From Branchiostoma floridae (lineage: Eukaryota; Chordata; Leptocardii; Amphioxiformes; Branchiostomatidae), in assembly GCF_000003815.2 (NCBI RefSeq), contig NC_049987.1, positions 5,288,116 to 5,352,115 on the forward strand: a stretch of DNA of 64,000 bases, read 5' to 3'. Below the pieces are notes generated by a model, which made no database searches, had not been told where the DNA came from, and was given only the letters and a program-made list of their open reading frames with translations. A program made the position numbers and the translations under genes. Below, in pieces: positions 43,445 to 52,001 of the stretch (positions are counted from its first letter, which is position 1; every line of letters starts with the position of its first letter).

Positions 43445-45663
43445 TTAGGATGCCTGCTGTTCTAGTGGTTTAAAGACAGGCTGCCCAGTTCTTTCTCTAA
43501 AAACCAGGAAACCAAGAAACCCTATGAGAGCCACAATGACCAAACAGCCGAACACGATCCCCACAACAGTCCCTCCGTCCATTGTCTGCACCTCCTCGTA
43601 AATCGCAGCACAGGAGAAGAAGTTCCCGTCATCGTGAGCGCAGAATTGGTCGTTACGACAGGCGCGGTGCCACGCGTCACAGTAGTCGGACCAGATGGGC
43701 ATGCCTGACATCTGCCACTGGTTGTGACTCGGGTCGGAGGCGTTATAATCACTGTCTGGGTACTTACGGAATAAACCTGCAAGACATAATAGGTGGATTA
43801 TAAAGGATGCAATAAAGAAAGTTTATTTTTTTATGCCCGGAGGCTAATTGCAAGTACATGGTAGAAACATAAGATCTAGAAGATACATGTGACAATGAAC
43901 AGTGATGAGCATAATTGTAAAAAGAAGATACTCAAATACCAGTGTTGGCTATTTCTAAACCAACCTGGGTTTGACTTCTTTTCTGGAAGCAGAGGAAGAC
44001 GAAAAGCTCCACTTTCCCCACAGTTTTATATACAAGCATTGTTCATTCATTTAACCAGGAGAGACATATTGCATACTGGTGTTTTCAATGTTAAAAAGCT
44101 AAAAAAAACGTGGTAATCGCTCTCCTGGAACGATGACAGTTCTACCTATTACCATGGTAAGCTTCTTTTTATGTAGTACAGTAGCATTTTGATGTTACAT
44201 ACCTGTTTTGTTGTTGTTTTTCTTTTCACCCTAACTTTTCCGTCCTCTAAATATGCTGACAAAAAGATTTAACACGGTATTGAGTTTGTGAAGTCTGAGA
44301 ACTGCATAACTGCTTCCTTACCTGCATTGGGCTCACACTCGTAGAAGCACGCCTCCTGTATGAAGAAGCGTTCGCAGGCAGGTGAGAGCGGGCCGCACCT
44401 GTCCCAGTGCCACTCTGGTCCGTAACTCTCCTTCAGTTTCTGCACGCTGTTTACTGTGACCTCAGTACAACAGGACCTCTTCTTCCAGGGGTGACACTCT
44501 GCAAATGTGTCAGGTTCTGGGCCAGGGGTGTCCTGTGCAATGGGGAAGATACAATATATCTTTACCTCTGAAGCAGGGCTCTAGCCAGCTCGAAATTTTT
44601 TTCCGTCAACCAATTCCCATTGTCGCGAAAACAGCGAAAATCAAGCTAGAAAGACGGAACGGAGACCTTGAAAAACGGGTTTTTAATGAAATTATCGTAT
44701 GCGAAAGGGCGCCGACACACATTGTCAACAATCATAACAATAGCAAAACAAATAGTGTGTGGCTTTTACGGCCGTGGACAGCGTCCCCAAGCCGCCTGTA
44801 GCTTCCACCAAGAATTTTTGTCCATCAAGGTTGACGGATTGGTTTAAAAAACTTTCCGTCACACGCAGCAAATTTCCGTCAATTGACGGAAAAACGGACG
44901 CTGGCTAGAGCCCTGCTCTGAAGTCAAACTTCTTGTAGAATAGAACTTAGAAGTATCATTTTTGTGCATTTTTGGACGTGTCCTGGGTACAGCACACATT
45001 CTCTTTCCAAGGTTGGCATTCAGAAAAGGTAACCTGGCTCAGAACATGGGGTGTCCTATTTAAGTTAAACTTACAGTTCTTCCGCGACCAGATGATGCAA
45101 AGAGCAGTGCCCATCTCCGTTTCAGGAGCCCCGGCCCACAAAACGTTGGTACAATCGCTACAGACTACCACAAAGATTACTTCTTTATCATTGTTTAAAT
45201 AGAAAGTATAGATGAATGTATTCAAAGAGATGCCTCGAGCAAGGGCTAGCAGCCCTCCCTGTGTAGATATACCGTTACTGAAACAGTAATAAAACTTGCT
45301 GCCTATGATATGTGCCATTGGGCACTACAAGGGTCCAAACCAACAAACTAGTCCTGCTAATGTACAAACCTTGTGCAGATATCTGAGGTGGCAGAGTGCG
45401 GGTGGGCTTAGTCCAAGGTTCTGAGTCACTTCATCGTTTGGATTGTCCTTGTCGAAGAACCACATCGTGTACGCTCTCGAGCGGTTGGTCTCATACACAA
45501 ACGACCCGTCCCACATCTTCTCACAAAGCTCCTTTCCCGAGGGGTAGATCTCGTGAAACGGCCTGCAGGGGATGTCGGAGGTCACCACGACCTTGGCCAC
45601 TGCAAGGTCATGACTAAGAATGGAGAACAAGATGGCCGCTCCAACAAGACTGGTTGGGAACAT
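43445..45663 (-). CDS. Folate-receptor-family type I membrane protein with circularly permuted domain (exons 45663-45370, 44532-44322, 43776-43445)
   Basis: 278 residues. Start: ATG 45663 in ACCACCATGT context, with in-frame TGA at 45681-45679. Residues 1-23 are a signal peptide. Residues 31-85 contain CRPFHEIYPSGKELCEKMW and DKDNPNDEV, which match the end of vertebrate folate receptors (CQPFHFYFPTPTVLCNEIW .. AQGNPNEEV). Residues 90-168 match the beginning of those receptors: LCHLRYLHK, TPGPEPDTFAECHPWKK, CC, WDRCGPLSPACERFFIQEAC, YECEPNAG. Residues 169-236 match their middle (WSDYCDAWHRACRND). Then come a transmembrane helix (about 237-261) and a short tail. So the segment order is C-term, N-term, middle. 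The ectodomain has 14 cysteines, an even number. Splice phases are 0 and 1 and keep frame: AAG|GTTTGT to CACAG|GACACC; GCAG|GTAAGG to TTGCAG|GTTTA. A 5' UTR acceptor lies at 45730-45729. Ligand (folate, riboflavin, other) cannot be told. Confidence 0.85.
44574..44915. mobile_element. hAT-type MITE, copy 2 (342 bp), in intron of folate-receptor-like gene
   Basis: CAGGGCTCTAGCCAGC and GCTGGCTAGAGCCCTG ends with a perfect 8-bp duplication CTCTGAAG on both sides (44566-44573 and 44916-44923). Nearly the same length and sequence as 8829-9169, in reverse orientation. It inserted only 42 bp from the acceptor of coding exon 2. Confidence 0.95.
44956..45055 (-). pseudogene. Relic duplicate of exon 2 of the folate-receptor-like gene
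   Basis: On the minus strand AAATAG|GACACCCCATGTTCTG mimics the real acceptor and start (CACAG|GACACCCCTGGCCC). Further on, one frame reads SECQPWKENVCCTQDTSKNA against AECHPWKKRSCCTEVTVNSV in the real exon, and then hits TGA. In the frame set by the acceptor a stop (TTCTGA) precedes this, so a frameshift separates the two halves. The rest of the exon is missing. Confidence 0.8.
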
Positions 45664-45728
45664 GGTGGTTGTTACTGTTCACAGGGTTCTGGAGATCACA
45701 CTTAGCTCTTGTTCTCAGTGTTGAGTTC

Positions 45729-46555
45729 CTGTAATTATAGGAAAAGACATTTGTACATTTCAGGATGAAAAGTAACACAGCCTTTCTACTTTAAGACACA
45801 CCTGAAGAAATGTCAAAATCCTTAAACCCTATTGAGTAAGTCAATGAATAGCACTGAAGTTGGGAACTAAATGTTTCTACTAGGTATGTACGTACCAAGA
45901 CTGGCTGTCATGTCAGATTATACTAGATACTGTAAATTATTTCAGAATATCGTTAGATTAGGTTACAATAACCTCCTTGGAATAAATACCATAACCACAT
46001 AATTTCAAACTCTCAAGATTGTAAAAGTTGTAATATTATGCTGTACCTACATTTTTTTTAAAAACTATAAATCAACATATACACAGCATACTACGTTGAC
46101 TGACGACACATGCCACTTTTCTACTCTTCATCAAACAACACACTTCTATCATATAAAGATTGAGCGTACCGCCCCCCTCCCCATCCTCATAATTTCACGA
46201 ATCAACAGCCGATTACCTTTTAATATACAGCAGCAGAGCGTTGTCGTCTCCTTCTTACGTTGATTTAGAGGCAGCTTCTCTGTTGGGGAAATCACAGCTT
46301 AAGCGTACACGTGTGTTCCTCGTGTATACTGTAAGAAAACATTTAGTTGCGCAACATGGCATGATCTCGGGCACACATGGAAGGTGACCTACATATGACC
46401 CTAGTCGCTAGGTCAAAGGTTAGCAAAACCTGATTATCCGAAGTTGTCGCTGTAAGTTTTCAGATCGATACAAAGAAAATGACAATGCAAAGAAAACGGA
46501 TTTGGTTTTCAATAAAGCAATCGTCCTATCACATTGTGGAAGTCGTCGGCAGTAA
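45729..46555. other. Upstream of folate-receptor-like gene: 5' intron and presumed promoter
   Basis: An acceptor ATTACAG at 45735-45729 (minus) implies a noncoding first exon further upstream. A donor-like CAAC|GTAAGA on the minus strand near 46255 could end it, but this is weak. No TATA box was identified with confidence. Confidence 0.35.
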
Positions 46556-46963
46556 TACACCTTTCTCACGCGGCGGCCATGATAAATCTAAAAAGAGTTC
46601 AATGTGGCAAACAAAAGGCTGTCCATCATAATTAGCAGTTCAACCAATGATAGCCTGCCAATTAGGAAAGCGACCAATAAGTGAATGGCTGCAAATCCGT
46701 CAAAAATTTGCATTAATATGTTTTTATTTTGCATCTCTTAAGGGACTATGGGGTCAGTCTTCACTCCTCTAAATTGCTACATCTTTCGGTGCATAACACT
46801 TCTTGTAATATTTATTATTCTATCTTGTATCATGAAAATTTGTGTGGTTTTGGGGGAAACTAAATGGGACCTTATTTTAAAAATAAGTTTTGTCTGTTTG
46901 CCTCATTGACCTCGTCTTCGATCTATCATGGGTCTATCATGGCCGCCGCGTGAGAAAGGTGTA
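46556..46963. mobile_element. MITE with 28-bp inverted ends (TACACCTTTCTCACGCGGCG)
   Basis: TACACCTTTCTCACGCGGCG then GCCATGAT at the left is mirrored perfectly by ATCATGGC then CGCCGCGTGAGAAAGGTGTA at the right. 408 bp, no coding frame; TA at the edges. Confidence 0.9.
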
Positions 46964-47212
46964 TACGTCCGGCGTTTTTACGCGCACGATTTTTTGGGAT
47001 CGTCAGGATTTTTGAGGATTGCCTGTCGAATTATTTTATGATGTGTCAGGCGAGCATACACTGACTTATGGATTATAGTCCAACAGAACTTCATATATTT
47101 TCTTAATGCAGGCTGTAAACCGTTTGAAAATATCATGTTCGCGCAAGTAACTTGCAAGTGACAGAAAATGAGAGCGCAACGTTTTACCATCTGATTACTC
47201 AAATTAGATTAG

Positions 47213-47556
47213 TGGGGCCGTGTAGCACAGTGGTAGTGTATTCGGCCCGTGACCAAGAGGTCGCCGGTTCGAATCCGCCTGCCGTGTTGCCGGTCTTGTG
47301 CCCTTGGGAAAGGCACTTTACACGACTTTCCTCACTTTACTCAAGTGAAAAATGAGTCGTCCCTCGGATAGGACGTTAAATGGAGGTCCCGTGTATGGGG
47401 AGAGCCATACCCCATGCACGTTAAAGAACCCCCATACGTGCGATGGTGCGGTATGAGTGGATCAAAAACTTACAGTCTTGTGTACGTCTTACGTACCGTG
47501 CTTGCAGCCCTCAGCCAAATGAGGTTAAGCACGTATAAAGAAGAAGAAGAAGAAGA
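47213..47556 (+). mobile_element. tRNA-derived SINE, copy 2 (well preserved)
   Basis: The 5' part looks like a tRNA gene: A box TAGCACAGTGG (47223-47233) and B box GGTTCGAATCC (47266-47276). It is followed by a tRNA-unrelated body with CTTGTGCCCTTGGGAAAGGC, CCTCGGATAGGACGTTAAAT and CCCATGCACGTTAAAGAACC. It ends in a (GAA)n tail. RNA polymerase III would read such an element from its internal promoter. Confidence 0.9.
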
Positions 47557-47929
47557 TTGATTCCTACTGACTTCGGTTTATTAGGGTACTATTTGTTTAT
47601 TGATGTATTCATATTGGTGGGCTAATCCTATATTAGTCTCATCTATATGTTTATATGGGGATTTTCTATTTCCTAGCGGGATACGTGAATATGGACAGAA
47701 CGTTTCTTTCGACAAACTCGTGCGAAAGAACTTTAAAGTTAAAACCCATTCGTATTAAGGTGCGACAGTTCATTGTAGGCATTGGTTTAACGATATCGTT
47801 TAGGTCAATATTTTGCACGAGATTCTCAGATTCATCTTTTTTTTTCTAAATCAGGTTCGTAGGGCCTGATGTTACCATCATGGTGATGAAGAGCGGCCCA
47901 TAGCGATAACTGTAGCAGCATTTCTTCTC
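47557..47929. other. Spacer between inverted SINEs
   Basis: No feature recognised. Confidence 0.4.
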
Positions 47930-48292
47930 CCTAAGTCAGAAACATCAAGCTTAAGCAAGCTTGACTTCACTGACTCAATAGGCGAAGCAGGGGTACGAGG
48001 CTGCTCGGGAAATTCCCTACCCCATTTTGGCCGGAATGGTTTGATCCGCTAACATCGCACCATCGCACACGTGGCGGGTTCTTTTACGTGCCCGGGGTGT
48101 GGCTCTCCCCAAACACGGGACCTCCATTTAACGTCCTATCCGAGGGACGACCATTTTTCACTTGAGTAAAGTGAGGAAAGTCGTGTAAAGTGCCTTTCCC
48201 AAGGGCACAAGACCGGCAACACGGCAGGCGGATTCGAACCGGCGACCTCTCGGTCACGGGCCGAATACACTACCACTGTGCTACGCGGCCCC
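47930..48292 (-). mobile_element. tRNA-derived SINE, copy 3 (inverted relative to copy 2)
   Basis: Read on the minus strand: GGGGCCGCGTAGCACAGTGG (A box 48283-48273), B box GGTTCGAATCC (48240-48230), then the same body. Its 3' part differs from copy 2 (CGGATCAAACCATTCCGGCC region instead of a GAA tail), so it represents a related subfamily. Confidence 0.88.
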
Positions 48293-50085
48293 ATCTATTT
48301 GTTGTTGAAGACTTGCGGGGTCAGCAGACTCAGCACAGACATAGGGGCGCCACCCGGGGCACTGTACATCCTGTTATGTTGTGTGTTCAAGTCAAAGATC
48401 TAAAGTTTTCTACCATTGCGAACGCCTGAATCAATGAAGAAAATTGTACTTTTATATGTATTAGTCCAGAAAGATTAGAGGTGTGCCCTAGGACACACTT
48501 TTAATGGATTTTCGTAGCACAAATCTGACGATGTTGCCGTTTGAAGGGTTTATGTATAACATGAATTGAATGCCTGCTAGCAACAACACAAGTTGCCAGC
48601 TAGTTAACAAGGCGAAGAAGAGCCGCATTATCAAAAAGTATATATATTTGTGGCAAAGGTGATAGCCAGACTGTAGATAATTGGCCGGGTCCGGTACGTT
48701 ATTAGATCATTCATATCAGATATATATAGTATGCATCAAACGAGTCCACGTAGTCACGACAACTTAATCGTCATCCAGCTGAATACGAGGTTTTGGAACA
48801 TGTTTTTCTGTATGTTTGAAGCTGTCTAATGTTGAGGCCGACTGAAATATGAAATAGCAATATGGCTCATGTCCATTTAGCCTCCAAGCTTCGCAGGCAG
48901 GCGGCGGTTGCTTTTTCATACGAGGCACTGGCCTTCACTGGATGGCAGTTATTCTTTCAAACTTTCCTTCCTGGTTTATTGTCGGCCACGTGGAGAAAGT
49001 GTTTGCAGAGCAAGAGTAGTTCAAGTTGTTAGAGCACACGTTCGCCGTGTTCTGACGTGACACCTTCGTCATAAAGGCCATGTCACACAGTATTAAATCA
49101 ATCAGCAGACGACTCTGCGCGCTTTAATGACATTTCGGCAGTAATGCAGTCGTGTTCTCTCGATCATTGTGTGATTTCTAGGGATCAGTCAACGTTTGCA
49201 GAGGCCTATCTGTGTGAAAGGGTGGGTTTTCAGACACCAGACCCAAACGCACCGACCTTTGGGTGGTGGTACGATTCGGCGACTCTCTGGCGATCAGAAA
49301 ACACGACGGAAACTCTTCGACTGCGACTGTGTGACAGGGGTATAAATGATGTACATATAGCGATATACGCAAAGAAACAGCAACAATACTAACATACCTC
49401 TGAACCCAATTGACCTTGGTGAGATCTCAGTGGCCCACTGAAATCTTAGGATTGTTACAATCAATCATGAGAAGATTTACTGATAAGCTCGATGCTTTAA
49501 CGTCTTCCTCTGATTGATTGTAAAGAAAGGCACAGTCAACCCTAGTACTGAGCTCTTCAAGTTCCAATTACAAGTTCTTTAGTCCCTTGGCCTTTTGAAA
49601 TGCCATCATTCTTCCAGTCTCCTCCTGAGGGTCAGATGAGATGAACAATCCAATGATGTGAATATGTATCATTGCATTAAATCAATACATCATGTCGTCA
49701 AGACAGATGAGACTACCCTCGATACAAAATGAATCGTCCTCTATTGGCCAATTTTTACAATTCCTTCGGCTCCGTTCGGCCTTGTGAAATTGTGAACCCA
49801 TGTTTAGGGATTTGACAGGAGAGGAACCTTGACGATAACAAACTCTGTAAACTCTTTGTTCTATCTTGACCAGTCTCTTCGGTTCATTCAACCTTGAAAT
49901 AAGTATGAAGAGAATTTGAATCTTCACCATTGGCCATGGGAGACTCCCAGGCTATGTTTTCTAATCAACAAGGTCAGGAACCAGTCTCATGGTTTATTTA
50001 CATGGACATATACCGCCTAGAATTCCAGTTATGGGATGTTCGTCCGGATTTTGTCTGAAGTTTAACTCTCATTGATAGTTTCATA
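48293..50085. other. Intergenic, no gene recognised
   Basis: A weak inverted pair (GGCCATGTCACACAG near 49077 and CTGTGTGACAGGGGT near 49328) may delimit a decayed MITE. Frames at 49144-49392 and 49682-49930 show no domain. Confidence 0.4.
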
Positions 50086-50299
50086 TACTGTAAATGCATT
50101 TAAGTTCGCGGGGATTTAATTTCGCGGTAGCGGGAAAAGGGACTTTTTTCGCGGTGGATTTAAGTTCGCGGTAACACCATAGACTGCAGTTTAATACCAT
50201 GATAGAAAAATGTTCTCGGTGGTTTTGATTTCGCGGTGAAGTGGTCACCGCGAAAACCGCGAACATTAATCCACCGCGAACATGTCTGCATTTACAGTA
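50086..50299. mobile_element. MITE, TACTGTAAATGCA family, copy 3 (best preserved)
   Basis: TACTGTAAATGCA at the left and TGCATTTACAGTA at the right. Regular TTCGCGGT/ACCGCGAA internal motifs (GTTCGCGGGGATTTAATTTC, ACCGCGAAAACCGCGAAC) are much less decayed than in copies 1 and 2. Confidence 0.9.
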
Positions 50300-50638
50300 G
50301 TTTGTATATTTGTTCCATTTGTTCCAGGCTGGGGTAGGTGGAACCCCTTGCATCGTTGGTCGGAAGCCCTCCTTGGAGACGGAAACTCCAAATAACAAAC
50401 CTGCATCTACTGGGACCGTCTTATACATGCTGTTCTGTCCCTGAGGGACTTAATGCGCCAGTAGACGAGAGGGTAGAGAGGGGAGTGCACACCCCTCCTT
50501 CACCTTCAAAAGTCACGTACAGGCCAGGCAGACGTCGAGTAACTGTTTGCCTACCATTGTCTTCCGGGACATATGGATGCCAACACAATGTTCCATCAGA
50601 GTAGTTTCGAGCTTACATAAGTTTTACTTACTTACTAC

Positions 50639-51230
50639 TTAATCCTCTTCATCCCATGTGGGACATAAGGCTGTGATAAGTTTCCTCCACTGGGGTCTGT
50701 TCTGTGCTAGGGGCTGAGCAGCATCCCAGGGGATCCCAATGGCCGCTAGATCTTTAGCCACAGTGCGTCTCCATGTGGTTTTAGGACGTCCCCGTTTTCT
50801 CTTTCCCTCAGGGGCCCAATGTAGAGCAACTTTGGGGATACGGTCATCCGACATCCGCAGAACATGGCCCAACCATTTCAGTCTTATGATGGCAATTTCA
50901 GTAGACAACTGTCTTGTGTTCGTTTTTCTATACAGTTCTTCATTACTGATCTTATTTGGCCAGTAGATGTTACATATTCTACGCAGACAACTATTGTGGA
51001 ATACATCGACTTTCTTCATGTCTGACTTTGTAACTCTCCAGCACTCAGAGCCATACAGAAGGACAGACTTCACATTGCTGTTATACAGTCTGAGCTTGGT
51101 TTTCAGGCTAAATGATTTGGATTTCCAAATAACACGGAGGCGACTGAAGGAACCTCTAGCTTTGCCAAGTCGGGCCTGGATATCCTATACATAAGTTTTA
51201 TCTGATGACAAAGATGTCTGAGTTTTGGGT
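50639..51230 (-). pseudogene. RTE-clade LINE remnant: C-terminal part of reverse transcriptase
   Basis: The frame reads DIQARLGKARGSFSRLR, then KLRLYNSNVKSVLLYGSECW, then LKWLGHVLRMSDDRIPKVAL, EGKRKRGRPKTTWRRTVAKD, and ends CPTWDEED. The YGSE-W, W-LGH-LRM and KRGRPK-TWRRT motifs are the usual C-terminal signature of RTE-type LINEs. The catalytic RT core is missing, and an in-frame TAG stands before DIQARL near 51183. Dead, 5'-truncated copy. Confidence 0.88.
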
Positions 51231-52000
51231 TGATTCCAAACGTTCAGCGTAGGGTGGAATAGCAGACGACGTTTTGTAGTGGCTGCTATAGGTTACCCTT
51301 GATTGGAAATGGTCGTTGTGCCATCCAACTATCAATAAAATGGAAGAAGGATTATTATAAAACCTAGGTAGTATGTTCATTGACATTGGATAACCCTTGT
51401 GTTTGCGTCACCAGCCCTAAAAGCCTAGCGCGTCGCCCTATCAGCCTTTATCATGGTAATAAATTTATCATACACATGCACCCTTGTGTGAACCTTTTAA
51501 TATGTAAAACCTTGAAAAGACTTTCTAATACAATTTGTGTAACAGAGCGAATCGTATACGTGAACTATATTAGTGTCTTTCGGATGTTTCTACCGTGGAT
51601 CGAATAATGACACTTTTTACTGATGAAAAAACACCCATACAGCAATTAAAATTCCCAACCTTAACTCTGACCTTTGTAAAATTAATGAGACCTAGCCACT
51701 GATTACTTTGAGGGGAACACCGTTTTCAATGAATATTTTTGCGGTGCTTGGGCGTAGTCATCAGATCATGTGCACCCACGCCTAACCTTACATGACTGAG
51801 TGCGCTATGATCATATTTTCTTGTCTCAAAGGCTAAAATGTATGTTATCCCTGGGTATGGCAACGTTGTGGATTTTTCCTTTGAAACAAATCTATTAGTC
51901 CACATGTTTTCGTTGATGTCATTCTGCTAAACCTAATATAGCACCCTGAGTCATGTCCCCATTACATTAGTGTGAGCTTACCAACCCTCCCACCTCAAGA
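51231..52000. other. Intergenic, no feature recognised
   Basis: AT-rich; only short chance frames. Confidence 0.4.
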
Positions 52001-52001
52001 G

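Noticed and set aside
44490-44500. Exon 2 acceptor of the folate-receptor-like gene at TTTGCAG|AG
   Set aside because: It gives the wrong phase or drops the PGPEPDTFAE residues; the upstream acceptor TTGCACAG at 44534-44533 keeps phase 0 and restores similarity to PGPEDKLHEQ.
44505-44801. 98-residue plus-strand frame over the folate-receptor-like intron
   Set aside because: Lies across the hAT MITE and the antisense of exon 2; no independent support.
47213-47290. Functional tRNA gene at the SINE heads (also 48292-48225, 20245-20325 and 33955-34020)
   Set aside because: A and B boxes are present, but acceptor and anticodon stems do not form a full cloverleaf and each is followed by a SINE body; also the copies are dispersed repeats.
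49144-49392. 82-residue frame MQSCSLDHCV..
   Set aside because: No recognised domain or splice partners; lies in a possible decayed MITE.
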